From NCBI RefSeq assembly GCF_017837635.1, contig NZ_JAGJRS010000017.1, forward strand, positions 50,919 to 114,918: DNA of 64,000 nucleotides, written 5' to 3'. A program made the position numbers and the translations under genes. A model generated the notes under the pieces. That model saw nothing but the letters and a program-made list of their open reading frames with translations, was not told where the DNA came from and ran no database searches. Numbering within the stretch: position 1 is the first letter of the stretch; every line of letters begins with the position of its first letter. The DNA is from Frateuria flava. GTDB taxonomy: Bacteria > Pseudomonadota > Gammaproteobacteria > Xanthomonadales > Rhodanobacteraceae. Shown in pieces: positions 41,392 to 50,946 of this stretch.

Positions 41392-42746
41392 TGCGCACGC
41401 TATTCGGACGCCTGGACGGCTGGCTGTTCGCGCTGGCGCTGCTCGTCGGCGCGGGCGCCATCGGTTACCTCACGACCCGGCACGTCTTCGTCGCCGACTG
41501 GACCGCGGGCGGTCGCGCCAGCCTGTCGCCGGAGAGCCGCGCCGTGCTCGGCCAGCTCGACGGGCCGGTCGAGATCGTCAGCTATGCGAATCCCCAGGGC
41601 GACCTGCGTCCGACGATCGCCGGCTTTCTCGAACGCTACCGCCGGGCCAAGCCCGACCTGACGCTGCGCTTCGTCGATCCGCAACAGGATCCGGCGAAGA
41701 TGCGCGAACTGGGCATCACCGTCGACGGCGCGATCATCGTGCACTACCGCGGCCGTGAGCAGCGGCTGGACGAGTTGTCCGAGCGCAGCCTGACCAACGC
41801 GCTGGAGCGGCTGGCACGCGGCGGCGAGCGCATCGTCGCCTTCGTCACCGGCGATGGCGAACGCCGCGCCGACGGCCAGGCCAACGCCGACCTGGGCACC
41901 TTCATGGCGCAGCTGGAAAGCCGCGGCATGCGCGCGGTGCCGCTCAACTTCGCCCAGGTCACCGCGGTTCCACAGCACACCGACCTGGTGGTGTTGGCCA
42001 GCCCCTCGCTGGCGCTCGAGCCGGGCGCCGTGCGCGCGCTGGTCGACTACCTGGCCAACGGCGGCAACCTGCTGTGGCTGACCGAGCCGGCCAACAGCGA
42101 CCTCGACCTGGCGCCGCTCGCCGACACGCTGGGCGTGCGCGTGCTGCCCGGCGTGCTGGTCGACGGCGGCGGCGCCGCATTGGGCCTGAAGGATCCGCGC
42201 CTGATCGCACTGGGCGCCTATCCGCCGCATGCGATCACGCGCGGTTTCCTGCTCACCACGCTGTTCCCGCAGGTCGCCGCGCTGGCCCAAGTCAACCGCA
42301 ACGACTGGGCGGTACAGGACTTCCTCGAATCGGGGCCGCAGAGCTGGACCGAATTCCAGCCGATCGAGAACGCCTCGGACTCGACCATTCGTTTCGACGC
42401 TGCGGCGGGCGAATTGAAGGGGCCGCTGGCCTTCGGCCTGGCCTTGTCGCGCCTGTCGCCGAGTCCGGACAAGAGCCAGCAGCGCGTGGTGGTGATCGGC
42501 GACGGTGATTTCCTTTCCAACACGTTCCTGGGGAACGGCGGCAACCGCGCACTGGGCGAACGCGTGTTCGACTGGCTGCTCGGCGACGACGCGCTGGTTA
42601 GCCTGCCGCCGCGCGGCGCACCCGACCGCGTGCTGGAGCTCTCGCAGACCGAACTCAACGTGGTGAGCCTGGGCTTCCTGATCGCGCTGCCGTTGCTGCT
42701 CCTGCTCATCGGCGGCGTGCTGACCTGGCGCCGTCGCCGGCGTTGA
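41391..42746 (+). CDS. GldG family ABC transporter auxiliary protein
   Basis: The 451-residue protein has an N-terminal transmembrane helix (about residues 12-30), a periplasmic GldG-type alpha/beta region with SLSPESRAVLGQLDGPVEI, FLERYRRAKPDLTLRFVDP and VAFVTGDGER, and a C-terminal transmembrane helix (about 425-446) followed by RRRRR. GldG/GldF were described in gliding Bacteroidetes, but related ABC subunits occur widely in proteobacteria; no gliding genes are present here. The likely role is as the extracytoplasmic part of an ABC-2-type exporter or membrane complex of unknown substrate. Confidence 0.88.
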   Translation: MRTLFGRLDGWLFALALLVGAGAIGYLTTRHVFVADWTAGGRASLSPESRAVLGQLDGPVEIVSYANPQGDLRPTIAGFLERYRRAKPDLTLRFVDPQQDPAKMRELGITVDGAIIVHYRGREQRLDELSERSLTNALERLARGGERIVAFVTGDGERRADGQANADLGTFMAQLESRGMRAVPLNFAQVTAVPQHTDLVVLASPSLALEPGAVRALVDYLANGGNLLWLTEPANSDLDLAPLADTLGVRVLPGVLVDGGGAALGLKDPRLIALGAYPPHAITRGFLLTTLFPQVAALAQVNRNDWAVQDFLESGPQSWTEFQPIENASDSTIRFDAAAGELKGPLAFGLALSRLSPSPDKSQQRVVVIGDGDFLSNTFLGNGGNRALGERVFDWLLGDDALVSLPPRGAPDRVLELSQTELNVVSLGFLIALPLLLLLIGGVLTWRRRRR

Positions 42747-43231
42747 TGCGGCGCAAGGCACGCCAGCGCTGGATCGTCGTCGGGATCGCACTGGCGCTGC
42801 TGGCGCTTGCCGCCGCGCAGTACCTGCACGACCAGCGCCAGGCGCCCGGCACGCTGCTGGCAATGGACCCTGAGGCCGTGACGTCGGTGGAGCTTGCGTT
42901 GCCCGGCCAGCCGCCGGAGCGCTATCGCCGCCACGATGGCCACTGGTGGCAGGCCGACGGCAAGCGCGCGGACGACGGCCGGCTGGAGGAACTGGCCGGG
43001 ATCGCGCAGGCGCCGGTCGCGAGCTGGCGGCCGGCGTCGGACTTCGACGCGGCGAAGATCGGCCTGGCGCCACCCGTGGTGCAGCTCAGGCTGGACGGCG
43101 AAGTGCTCGATTTCGGCACGACTGCCGTGACCGGTCCATTGCGTTACGTGCGCGTGGGCAAGCGCATCGCGCTGGTGCCACTGCGCTACACGCCTCGCCC
43201 GGCCACGCGGAACGCCGAGCGCATTCACTGA
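42746..43231 (+). CDS. DUF4340-like single-pass membrane protein
   Basis: The 161-residue protein begins with a basic stretch and one transmembrane helix (about residues 10-27), followed by a periplasmic domain with [24 protein letters not shown], which resembles the repeat unit of the DUF4340 family usually coded after GldG. It is shorter than many DUF4340 proteins. The ATG at 42746 overlaps the GldG stop as TGATG; a TTG three bases earlier is possible. It is the last gene of the operon; a half REP unit follows ten bases after the stop. Confidence 0.75.
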   Translation: MRRKARQRWIVVGIALALLALAAAQYLHDQRQAPGTLLAMDPEAVTSVELALPGQPPERYRRHDGHWWQADGKRADDGRLEELAGIAQAPVASWRPASDFDAAKIGLAPPVVQLRLDGEVLDFGTTAVTGPLRYVRVGKRIALVPLRYTPRPATRNAERIH

Positions 43232-43240
43232 TCCCGGCAA

Positions 43241-43266
43241 GGCATCGCCCACAAGTGGGCTCCTAC
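43241..43266. repeat. REP-like half unit (family A)
   Basis: GGCATCGCCCACAAGTGGGC followed by TCCTAC matches the right half of the copy at 23012. No facing partner is present, so this is a single unit. Confidence 0.7.
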
Positions 43267-43358
43267 GGGGTCGATGGCACGGGCTGTCGCCGGGGGCACC
43301 GCTTGTGGCGCGCGTCGCCGGGCCCATATTGGACTGGATCAAGTCCGGAGTAGCAGCA

Positions 43359-44768
43359 ATGAGCCAGCAGGTGATGGGTGTGTTCGGCATGGGCGTGATG
43401 GGACGCAGCCTGGCGCTGAACATCGAAAGCCGCGGCCACGCGGTATCGGTCTACGACCACGACGGCGCCTTCACCGACCAGGTCATGGCCGCCCACCCGG
43501 ACCGCCGCCTGGTGCCGTTCCACGAGCTGCCCGCCTTTGTCGCCTCGCTCGAACGCCCGCGCCGCATCCTGCTGATGATCAAGGCCGGACCGCCGGTCGA
43601 CGCCATGCTGGAGGCGCTCAAGCCACTGCTGGAGCCAGGCGACATCGTGATCGATGGGGGCAACAGCTACTACCGCGACACCATCCGTCGCGAGCAGGCG
43701 ATGCAGGCGGCCGGTTTCAACTTCATCGGCTGTGGCGTGTCCGGTGGCGAGGAAGGCGCGCTGCTCGGGCCGTCGATCATGCCCGGCGGACCGCGCGAGG
43801 CGTATGCGCAAGTCGAACCAATCCTCACCGAGATTGCCGCGCGCGCGCCCGACGGCACGCCGTGCGTGGCCTGGATGGGCCCCAACGGCGCCGGGCACTA
43901 CGTGAAGATGGTGCACAACGGCATCGAGTACGGCGACATGCAACTGATCGCCGAAAGCTACGCGATGCTGCGCCAGGTGCTGGGCCTGTCCAACGCCGAG
44001 CTGGCGCGCGTCTACGCCGACTGGAACCGTGGCGAGCTCGACAGCTACCTGATCGACATCACCTCGCACATCTTCACCCGCAAGGACCCCGACAGCGGCA
44101 ACGACCTGGTCGACAGGATCCTGGACCGCGCGCTGCAGAAGGGCACCGGCCAATGGACCTGCCAGGACGCGCTGGAAATGCGCGTGCCGCTCCCACTGAT
44201 CACCGAAGCGGTGTTCGCCCGCGGCCTGTCGGCGCAGAAGGACGAGCGCCTCGCCGCCAGCCGCGTGCTGCACGGCCCCACGACCAGCTTCGCCGGCGAT
44301 CGCACCGCTTTCGTCGAGTCGGTGCGCCGCGCGCTGTACCTGGGCAAGCTGATCTCCTACGCGCAGGGCTTCGCCCAGTTGCGGACAGCCTCCGTGGCGC
44401 ATGGCTGGGACCTGGACTACGCCACCATCGCCAGCATCTTCCGCGCCGGCTGCATCATCCGCGCCGGCTTCCTGGAACGGATCATGGAGGCCTACACGCG
44501 CGATCCAGACCTTTCCAACCTGATGCTCGACCCCTATTTCGCCGACACGGCCACGCGCTACCAGCAGGCCCTGCGCGAGGTCGTCGCCACTGCCGTGGCC
44601 TGCGGCGTCGCCACGCCCTGCCTGGCCTCCGCGATCGCCTGGTTCGACGGCTACCGCAGCGAGCACCTGCCGGCGAACCTGCTGCAGGCGCAGCGCGACT
44701 ATTTCGGCGCGCACACGTTTGAACGTGTCGACCGGCCCGGCAGTTTCCACGTGGATTGGGAGGCCTGA
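43359..44768 (+). CDS. gnd: 6-phosphogluconate dehydrogenase, decarboxylating
   Basis: The 469-residue enzyme oxidatively decarboxylates 6-phosphogluconate to ribulose 5-phosphate, making NADPH (EC 1.1.1.44). Motifs: N-terminal Rossmann [53 protein letters not shown], and [20 protein letters not shown] with the catalytic lysine. The [10 protein letters not shown] and [30 protein letters not shown]-terminal features are present in abbreviated view. Length matches the long homodimeric form. A CCGGAG site precedes ATG 43359. It is monocistronic between repeat-filled gaps. Confidence 0.97.
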   Translation: MSQQVMGVFGMGVMGRSLALNIESRGHAVSVYDHDGAFTDQVMAAHPDRRLVPFHELPAFVASLERPRRILLMIKAGPPVDAMLEALKPLLEPGDIVIDGGNSYYRDTIRREQAMQAAGFNFIGCGVSGGEEGALLGPSIMPGGPREAYAQVEPILTEIAARAPDGTPCVAWMGPNGAGHYVKMVHNGIEYGDMQLIAESYAMLRQVLGLSNAELARVYADWNRGELDSYLIDITSHIFTRKDPDSGNDLVDRILDRALQKGTGQWTCQDALEMRVPLPLITEAVFARGLSAQKDERLAASRVLHGPTTSFAGDRTAFVESVRRALYLGKLISYAQGFAQLRTASVAHGWDLDYATIASIFRAGCIIRAGFLERIMEAYTRDPDLSNLMLDPYFADTATRYQQALREVVATAVACGVATPCLASAIAWFDGYRSEHLPANLLQAQRDYFGAHTFERVDRPGSFHVDWEA

Positions 44769-44778
44769 AGCAAGGCTT

Positions 44779-44936
44779 CCCCATCCGCCTTGCGGGCACC
44801 TTGCCGCACGCTCGGAGGAAGGACCGGGCGAGCCGCGATGGGCAGACTTGAGACCGATCTCCCGCGCGCCCCCGGCAGATATTGACGAGCCTTCCGCCGT
44901 GAACCCGGGGAAGGTGCCCGCAGGGCGGATGGGGAC
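44779..44936. repeat. Long-range inverted repeat pair (family D)
   Basis: The left arm CCCCATCCGCCTTGCGGGCA (44779-44821 with flank) and the right arm GTGCCCGCAGGGCGGATGGG (44899-44936) are inverted copies about 80 bases apart between gnd and mutM. The same unit occurs as single copies at 61170 and 63883. Confidence 0.75.
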
Positions 44937-44972
44937 AACCTTGCCCCGGCCCTCACCCGGACATCCATCGCC

Positions 44973-45800
44973 ATGCCCGAACTTCCCGAAGTCGAAACCA
45001 CCCGCCGCGGCATCGCACCCCACGTCGAGGGCCGCCGCGTCGCCGGCGTGGTGCTGCGTCGCCCGGACCTGCGCTGGCCGATTCCGCGCGAGGTGAGCGA
45101 GCTGCTGCCGGGCCAGCGCATCGAGGCGGTGGAGCGCCGCGCCAAATATCTGCTGCTGCACACCCAGGCCGGCAGCGCGCTGATGCACCTGGGCATGAGC
45201 GGCATGCTGCGCGTGCTGCCGCCGGATGCACCGCTGGGCGTACACGACCACGTCGACATCGCGCTCGCCCCCGAAGCCGGCCGTCCCGCGCGCGTGCTGC
45301 GATTCACCGATCCACGCCGCTTCGGCTGCCTGCTCTGGCAACCGCCGGGTCAGACCCACGCCCTGCTCGCATCATTGGGCCCCGAACCACTGACCGACGC
45401 CTTCGACGGCGATGTGCTGTGGCACTTGTCGCGGGGCCGCAGCGCCGCGGTCAAGCTGTTCCTGATGGACAACGCCGTGGTGGTCGGCGTGGGCAACATC
45501 TACGCCAGCGAGGCGCTGTTTGCCGCCGGTATCGATCCGCGCCGCGCGGCCGGCAAGATCTCGCGCGAGCGCTACGCGCGGCTCGCGGCGGAGGTGAAGC
45601 GGATCCTGGGCTGGGCGATCGAGCGGGGCGGCACCACGCTGCGCGACTTTCTCAATCCCGACGGTGCGCCCGGTTATTTCTTCCGCGAGCTCAACGTCTA
45701 CGGCCGCGCCGGCGAAGCATGCAAGGTGTGCGGTACGCCGATCCGCCAGGCCGTGCTCGGGCAGCGCTCCACATTCTGGTGCCCACGCTGCCAGCGTTGA
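44973..45800 (+). CDS. mutM: Formamidopyrimidine-DNA glycosylase
   Basis: The 275-residue repair enzyme (Fpg) removes 8-oxoguanine and formamidopyrimidines and cleaves the abasic site. It starts with the catalytic [14 protein letters not shown] (Pro2 nucleophile, Glu3) and ends with the zinc finger, Cys-x2-Cys (CKVCG) and Cys-x2-Cys (CPRCQR). The helix-two-turns-helix [14 protein letters not shown] and the LMHLGMSG loop are present. The ATG at 44973 must be the start because Pro2 is catalytic. Length is normal. It is monocistronic. Confidence 0.98.
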   Translation: MPELPEVETTRRGIAPHVEGRRVAGVVLRRPDLRWPIPREVSELLPGQRIEAVERRAKYLLLHTQAGSALMHLGMSGMLRVLPPDAPLGVHDHVDIALAPEAGRPARVLRFTDPRRFGCLLWQPPGQTHALLASLGPEPLTDAFDGDVLWHLSRGRSAAVKLFLMDNAVVVGVGNIYASEALFAAGIDPRRAAGKISRERYARLAAEVKRILGWAIERGGTTLRDFLNPDGAPGYFFRELNVYGRAGEACKVCGTPIRQAVLGQRSTFWCPRCQR

Positions 45801-45844
45801 GCCGCATGCGGCGCAGGGGCTTCAGCACACATCGTTGACCGGGG

Positions 45845-45866
45845 TGGCGGGTTGAAGCCCGCCCTG
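45845..45866. repeat. Palindrome half unit (family B)
   Basis: TGGCGGGTTGAAGCCCGCCC is a single copy of the family B unit, just after mutM. Confidence 0.65.
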
Positions 45867-45874
45867 GATAAATT

Positions 45875-46639
45875 TCATACCGGCCAGTCGAAGGCGACGT
45901 GCGTGTTGTTGAACTGCGGATCGTCCCGGCCGCCGCCCGGATGCGCCACCAACTCACCGGGCAGCCCTTCGACCTCCATCGGCTGCCCCTCGACGAAGCG
46001 TGCGCCGAGCGCCTGCAGTTCCGCCAGCCGTTCGCACAGCATGCCGGCCTGGCCGGCATGCGCGTCGGGCACGTGACGCAGGCTCAGGTCGGGACGGCCG
46101 AACTTGCGCAGGCCGCGGGTACGCACATGCGAGCGCCCTTCGCCCTCGTCCGGATGGCGCAGGATCAGCACGTGGTTGCGCGGCGGCGCGCCACCGGGCA
46201 CCAGGTAGTGGCGGCGCCAGGCATCGGGGTCGAACAAGGTGAGGATCTGCGGGTCGAGGATCGCGCGCCCGCCCACGTCCAGCAGGCCGGCGAGCACGCC
46301 GAGGGTGTCGCGCAGGTAGTCCAGGCTGTCGCGGTCGGCCAGTTCGCCGCGCACCACCAGTACGTCCGGCGCGGCGTGGGCCAGGTCGAAGGCGGCGGGC
46401 GCATCCTCCTTCAGCAACTCGCCCAGCGCGCCCTTCAGGGGATAACCCTCCCAATCCCGCAGCGCGGCATGGGCGAAGCGCTGCAACTGGACGCCCTCGG
46501 GCAGGCCGGCACTGGCGTAGCGCGCGGCGGGAATCGCCAGCTCGTCGGCAAAGCGGCCGAACACGTAGAAGTGCAGCACGATGGTTTCATCGCTTGGCTG
46601 CCAGTACGGGCGGGGCCAGGCTTCCGGAGTGGCGCTCAT
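45875..46639 (-). CDS. Hypothetical cytoplasmic protein
   Basis: The 254-residue product has no signal peptide, membrane helix or nucleotide-binding motif. It is soluble and acidic, with recognisable stretches DETIVLHFYVFGRF, LLDVGGRAILDPQILTLFD and HVLILRHPDEGEGRSHVRTRGLRKFGRPDLSLR (quoted here only as HPDEGEGRSHVRTRG and GRPDLSLRHV), rich in His and Arg. I do not recognise a family. Codon use and GC look like neighbours, so it is a real, probably lineage-typical gene. It reads in the same direction as tdk, 93 bases downstream of it, across a family C repeat. Confidence 0.7.
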   Translation of the reverse strand: MSATPEAWPRPYWQPSDETIVLHFYVFGRFADELAIPAARYASAGLPEGVQLQRFAHAALRDWEGYPLKGALGELLKEDAPAAFDLAHAAPDVLVVRGELADRDSLDYLRDTLGVLAGLLDVGGRAILDPQILTLFDPDAWRRHYLVPGGAPPRNHVLILRHPDEGEGRSHVRTRGLRKFGRPDLSLRHVPDAHAGQAGMLCERLAELQALGARFVEGQPMEVEGLPGELVAHPGGGRDDPQFNNTHVAFDWPV

Positions 46640-46682
46640 GGGCTTCCTTGGGTTCGGCGGGTCGGGAGCTTCAAAGGCCTCC

Positions 46683-46716
46683 CCGACCCCTCTCCCCCGG
46701 GCGGGGCCGGGAAGTA
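46683..46716. repeat. Palindromic repeat (family C)
   Basis: CCCCGACCCCTCTCCCCCGG followed by GCGGGGCCGGGAAG is a degenerate hairpin of the CTCTCCCC family between tdk and the next gene. Confidence 0.55.
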
Positions 46717-46732
46717 GGAGCAGGAGTGGCCT

Positions 46733-47365
46733 TCAGCGGGTGTCGTCGAGCGGCAGCACGCTCTGCTGCAGTTCGATGCGGCCGCGGCCCTCGGTGATGT
46801 GCTTGAACTCGGCGCGGCTGACCGAGACATAGCGGTCATTGCCGCCGATCTCAACCTGCGGGCCTTCGGTCACCGCGCGGCCTTGCTCGTCCACACGCAC
46901 CACCATGGTGGCCTTGCGGCCGGTATGGCAGATGGTCTTGATCTCTTCCAGGTTGTCCGCCCAGGCGAGCAGGTAGCGGCTGCCTTCGAACAGCTCGCCA
47001 CGAAAGTCGGTGCGCAGGCCGTAGGCCAGCACCGGGATGTTGAGCCGGTCGACCACGTCGGAGAGTTGCCACACCTGCGCCTTGGAGAGGAACTGCGCCT
47101 CGTCCACGAACACGCAATGCAGCGCGCCGCGCTCGGCGATGTCCTGTTCCACCAGCGCGAGCAGGTCCTCGCCGGCCCCGAAGCGGCGCGCGTTGGCCTT
47201 CAGGCCGATGCGGGAGGCCACCACACCCACGCCGAAACGGTTGTCCAGCGCGGGCGTGAGGATCAGCGTGCGCATGCCGCGCTCGTGATAGTTGTACGCG
47301 CTCTGCAGCAGCGTGGTGGTCTTGCCGGCATTCATTGCCGAGTAATAGAAGTAGAACTTGGCCAT
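46733..47365 (-). CDS. tdk: Thymidine kinase, zinc site apparently lost
   Basis: The 210-residue enzyme is a type II thymidine kinase (EC 2.7.1.21): P-loop [11 protein letters not shown] at 7-17, [21 protein letters not shown] with the catalytic glutamate near residue 89, and [12 protein letters not shown]. It is close to Escherichia coli Tdk throughout. In that enzyme a lasso-domain zinc is held by Cys145, Cys147, Cys182 and His185. Here the matching positions read Cys146, Thr148, Ser183 and Glu186 (TICHTGRKA and VSVSRAEF), so three of four ligands are gone. The rest of the protein is intact, so activity is expected. Confidence 0.95.
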   Translation of the reverse strand: MAKFYFYYSAMNAGKTTTLLQSAYNYHERGMRTLILTPALDNRFGVGVVASRIGLKANARRFGAGEDLLALVEQDIAERGALHCVFVDEAQFLSKAQVWQLSDVVDRLNIPVLAYGLRTDFRGELFEGSRYLLAWADNLEEIKTICHTGRKATMVVRVDEQGRAVTEGPQVEIGGNDRYVSVSRAEFKHITEGRGRIELQQSVLPLDDTR

Positions 47366-47408
47366 GAGGCGGCGAAGCCGGTCAGCGGAAACGGCGCATT
47401 GTAGGCGA

Positions 47409-48707
47409 CTATTCGGCGCGCGCCTGGGCGATGCGGTAGCGGTGGCCAGCCCACCACTGGCGCAGGTTTCTCAACACGCTCACGCCATAGACGAACTTGA
47501 ACACGCGCAGCCGCAGCAGCACCGGCAGCGGATCGAACAAGTCGCCGGCCAGCATCGAGATCACGCCCTGCTCCAGCTGCCAGGTGTTGCGCGGCGAGGC
47601 GAACATGCGCCGCATCACCGGCTCGTTGAAGCGGTAGATGAAGAAGGCGAAGCGCGCCATGCCCTTGCGCAGGCGCCTCTCCAGCGCGCGCTGCAGCGCC
47701 GCCTCGCGCTTCGGTTCGCGCAATGCGCCATCGACCACCTCGACCGCGCGTTCGGCCGCATCCATTGCCAGGAACACGCCGGAGGAGAACACCGGATCGA
47801 GGAAGGCGAACGCATCGCCGACCAGCACCCAGCCGGGACCGGCCATCGCCCGAGAATCGTACGAATAGTTGCCCGCTGCGCGCACCTCGTCGATCAGTTC
47901 GGCACCCTCCAGCCGTTGCCACAGTTGCGCGTTCTGCCTGAGCGTGTCGAGCAGGAACTCGCGCGTGTCGCCGCGGCGGCGCTTGAGGTACTCCGGCCAG
48001 CACACGGCGCCGACGCTCATGCTGCCGTCCGGCAGCGGGATCATCCACATCCAGCCGTGCTCGAAACGGTAGATGCTGACGTTGCCTGCGTCCTCGCCGG
48101 GACGGCGCGCGGCATGGCTGAAGCGGGTGAACAGCGCCGCGCTCTGGTGTTGACGGTTCTTGCGCTTGAGCTTCTTCTTCGTCGACACGAACGCGTCGCG
48201 GCCGCTGGCGTCGACCAGATAGCGTGCCTCGATGGTGTAGCGCTCGCCTTCGTCGGTCTTTACCTCCAGACGTGTCTGCCGCGGGCCGACCAGATCGACG
48301 GCCACCACCTGTTGACCTTCGCGCGCATCGGCGCCGCACTCGCGCGCGTGGTCGTAGAGCATCTTGTCGAAATCCTGCCGCCATACCTGGTAGCTGTGCG
48401 GCGGGCTTTTGCACAGCGCGCGGCCGAACGAAAAGACGTTGTAGCCGCGCTCGTTGTCGGTCTCGAAATCGGCGCCGGCCTTGAACACGCCCATGGCGTG
48501 GACCTTGTCCAGCACGCCCAGGCGCTCGAACACCGGCAGGTTCATCGGCAGCAGCGATTCGCCGATGTGGAATCGCGGGTGACGCTCCTTCTCCAGCGCG
48601 ATGACCTTGTAGCCGCGCCGCGCCAGCAGTGCGGCGGCGGTACTGCCCGCCGGACCGCCGCCGATGATCGCCACGTCGCACGATTCGATTGCCTTTTCCC
48701 GCTCCAT
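47409..48707 (-). CDS. Flavin-dependent halogenase-like FAD oxidoreductase
   Basis: The 432-residue protein begins with the FAD-binding [16 protein letters not shown] motif (residues 14-29), followed by the halogenase-type HIGESLLP. Two diagnostic features of flavin-dependent halogenases are present: a lysine in GVFKAGADF (Lys76), aligning with the catalytic Lys79 of tryptophan halogenase PrnA, and GWMWMIP at 220-226 (the WxWxIP motif). [20 protein letters not shown] is the expected FAD-binding C-terminal block. It could halogenate a small or carrier-bound aromatic, or act as a related monooxygenase or reductase. No biosynthetic or flavin-reductase gene is adjacent. ATG 48707 has a GGGGGAG ribosome site. 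Confidence 0.85.
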   Translation of the reverse strand: MEREKAIESCDVAIIGGGPAGSTAAALLARRGYKVIALEKERHPRFHIGESLLPMNLPVFERLGVLDKVHAMGVFKAGADFETDNERGYNVFSFGRALCKSPPHSYQVWRQDFDKMLYDHARECGADAREGQQVVAVDLVGPRQTRLEVKTDEGERYTIEARYLVDASGRDAFVSTKKKLKRKNRQHQSAALFTRFSHAARRPGEDAGNVSIYRFEHGWMWMIPLPDGSMSVGAVCWPEYLKRRRGDTREFLLDTLRQNAQLWQRLEGAELIDEVRAAGNYSYDSRAMAGPGWVLVGDAFAFLDPVFSSGVFLAMDAAERAVEVVDGALREPKREAALQRALERRLRKGMARFAFFIYRFNEPVMRRMFASPRNTWQLEQGVISMLAGDLFDPLPVLLRLRVFKFVYGVSVLRNLRQWWAGHRYRIAQARAE

Positions 48708-48881
48708 CCGCTCCCCCGGCGTTTGACCTGCGTTCCGATTATGGCCGATGCGGCAGAAGGCGGCAGGTTCGCCGAACCGAGGCGGGTCACCCACCGGCGA
48801 CATGCTCCAACCAGGCGCCGTCCCGGGACCGGCAGAGGCCTCTGCTACCATCGGCCTTTCGCCCGTACCGCCGCCCGCTCC

Positions 48882-50861
48882 ATGCTCAATCCGCAACAAC
48901 TGGCCGCCGTCGAACATTGCGACAGCCCACTGCTCGTGCTGGCCGGCGCCGGTTCCGGCAAGACCTCCGTCATCACCCAGAAGATCGCGCACCTGATCCA
49001 GCGGCGGAAGCTCGCGGCGAACCGCATCGCGGCGATCACCTTTACCAACAAGGCCGCGCGCGAGATGCGCGAGCGCGTGGGCAAGCTGGTCAGCAGCGAG
49101 GACGCCGCGGCACTCACTGTCTGCACCTTCCATGCGCTGGGACTGAAGTTCCTGCAGATCGAGCACGCGCGCGCGGGCCTGCGCCGCGGCTTCTCGGTGC
49201 TGGACGCCGACGACAGCGAGGGCATCGTCAAGGAGCTGGCGCCCAAGGGGGCCAAGCCGGACGTGCTGTTCGGCATCCGCAATCTGCTCAGCCGCGCCAA
49301 GAATGCGGGTCTGTCGCCGGAGGAAGCGCTGGCCGCCGCGCGCGCGCCGCGCGAGCTGGACGCGGCGACGATCTACCAGATGTACCAGCAGCGCCTGGCT
49401 GCCTTCAACGCGGTCGACTTCGATGACCTGATCCGGCTGCCGCTGCGCATCCTGGAGTCGGATACCGAGTGCCGCGACGCGTGGCGCGAGCGCCTGCGCT
49501 ACCTGCTGGTGGACGAATACCAGGACACCAACGACGCGCAGTACCGGCTGCTCAAGGCGCTGACCGGCGAGCGCGGCGGGATCACCTGCGTGGGCGACGA
49601 CGACCAGTCGATCTATGCCTGGCGCGGCGCCAATCCGGAGAATATCGACCAGCTCGGTCGCGACTGGCCGAACCTGCGCGTGATCAAGCTGGAACAGAAC
49701 TACCGCTGCGGCAAGCGCATCCTGCGCGCGGCCAACCAGTTGATCGCCAACAACCCGCACCTGCACGAGAAGAAGCTGTGGAGCGAGCACCCCGAGGGCG
49801 CGCCGATCCGTGTGCTCGAGTGCAAGGACGCCGAGCACGAGGCCGAGAAGGTCGCCGCCATCGCCACCACGCTGGCGGAGAAGCACAAGGCGCGCTGGCA
49901 CGACATCGCCATCCTGTATCGCGGCAACTTCCAGGCCCGTCCGCTGGAGAAGGCGCTGCGCCTGGCGCGCATTCCCTACCACCTCACCGGCGCGCTCTCC
50001 TTCCTCGACCGCGCCGAAGTGAAGGACCTGCTCTGCTACCTGCGCTTGCTGACCAACCCCAGCGACGACGCGGCGCTCCTGCGCGTGGTCAACGTGCCCA
50101 GGCGGGAAGTGGGCGCCACCACGCTGGAGAAGCTCGGCCAGCTCGCGCAATCGAAACACTGCTCGCTGCTGGAAGCGACCCGCAGCGATGCCGTGCTGCG
50201 CCAGCTCACGCCGCGACCGGCCGCCGCGCTGGCGGGTTTTTCAGAGCTGCTCGACGAGCTGCGCAGCGCGTCGCTGCACGAAAGCGCCGCGGATCTGGTC
50301 GAGCGCATCTTGAAGCGCACCGGCTACGCCGCACACATCGCCGCCAGCACACCCGACGCGAGCTTGCGCGACCGCCGCCTGGCCAACCTGCAGGAACTGG
50401 CCGACTGGTTCCGCGCCATGCAGAAGGGCAACAGCGCCGGCGACCTGGCCGCCCAGCTGGCGCTGCTCAGCCATGCCGACCGCGACGAACCCGGCAATGC
50501 CGTGCGCATGATGACGCTACACGCGGCCAAAGGCCTGGAGTTCCGCTTCGTCTTCATCGTCGGCTGCGAGGACGGCACGCTGCCGCACGAGGGTGCCATC
50601 GACGAGGGCCGCATCGACGAGGAGCGGCGCCTGATGTACGTCGGCATCACCCGCGCCAAGGAGCTGCTCACGCTGTCGTGGTCCGCGCGCACCAAACGCT
50701 ACGGCGAGATCCACACCAACCAGCCCAGCCGCTTCCTGCATGAACTGCCGCAGGCCGACCTGCACTGGCAGGGCAAGGATCCGGAGGCGGACAAGGAGAT
50801 CGTGCGCGAGACGGCCGAATCGCACATGGCGAAGATCGCGGCCATGTTGGCCGGCAAATAG
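48882..50861 (+). CDS. rep: ATP-dependent DNA helicase Rep
   Basis: The 659-residue UvrD/Rep-family 3'-5' helicase assists replication fork progression. Motif I is AGAGSGKTSV with Lys27; motif Ia ITFTNKAAREMRER; motif II LLVDEYQDTN; motif III CVGDDDQSIYAWRGAN; motif IV QNYRC; motif V TLHAAKGLEF; motif VI YVGITRAKELL. The DDQSIYAWRGA sequence and overall length (about 660) favour Rep over UvrD (about 720). ATG 48882 is the natural start (MLNPQQLAAVEH). It is divergent from the halogenase-like gene and followed by a REP pair. Confidence 0.97.
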   Translation: MLNPQQLAAVEHCDSPLLVLAGAGSGKTSVITQKIAHLIQRRKLAANRIAAITFTNKAAREMRERVGKLVSSEDAAALTVCTFHALGLKFLQIEHARAGLRRGFSVLDADDSEGIVKELAPKGAKPDVLFGIRNLLSRAKNAGLSPEEALAAARAPRELDAATIYQMYQQRLAAFNAVDFDDLIRLPLRILESDTECRDAWRERLRYLLVDEYQDTNDAQYRLLKALTGERGGITCVGDDDQSIYAWRGANPENIDQLGRDWPNLRVIKLEQNYRCGKRILRAANQLIANNPHLHEKKLWSEHPEGAPIRVLECKDAEHEAEKVAAIATTLAEKHKARWHDIAILYRGNFQARPLEKALRLARIPYHLTGALSFLDRAEVKDLLCYLRLLTNPSDDAALLRVVNVPRREVGATTLEKLGQLAQSKHCSLLEATRSDAVLRQLTPRPAAALAGFSELLDELRSASLHESAADLVERILKRTGYAAHIAASTPDASLRDRRLANLQELADWFRAMQKGNSAGDLAAQLALLSHADRDEPGNAVRMMTLHAAKGLEFRFVFIVGCEDGTLPHEGAIDEGRIDEERRLMYVGITRAKELLTLSWSARTKRYGEIHTNQPSRFLHELPQADLHWQGKDPEADKEIVRETAESHMAKIAAMLAGK

Positions 50862-50873
50862 GCGGACCGACGT

Positions 50874-50946
50874 TGTAGGAGCCCGCCTGCGGGCGGTGCT
50901 CCTGGCCGACTGCCGCGAGCGCATCGCCCGCAAGCGGGCTCCTACA
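50874..50946. repeat. REP-like inverted pair (family A), best conserved copy
   Basis: TGTAGGAGCCCGCCTGCGGG and CCCGCAAGCGGGCTCCTACA face each other with GCGGTGCTCC and GCGCATCG inside. The right arm overlaps the last codon region of the AI-2E permease gene: its CTA (50942-50944) is the TAG stop on the minus strand. Confidence 0.85.

Noticed and set aside
39905..43231. Gliding motility locus
   Set aside because: Only the ABC part (Gld A/F/G-like) is present; no GldK-N, SprA or similar genes are in the window, and these ABC proteins are widespread in non-gliders.
43263..45359. 698-codon minus-strand frame across gnd and mutM
   Set aside because: It spans two conserved genes and their repeat-filled gap on the other strand; composition is shadow-like (Val/His/Arg/Gly) and no homologous domain is visible.
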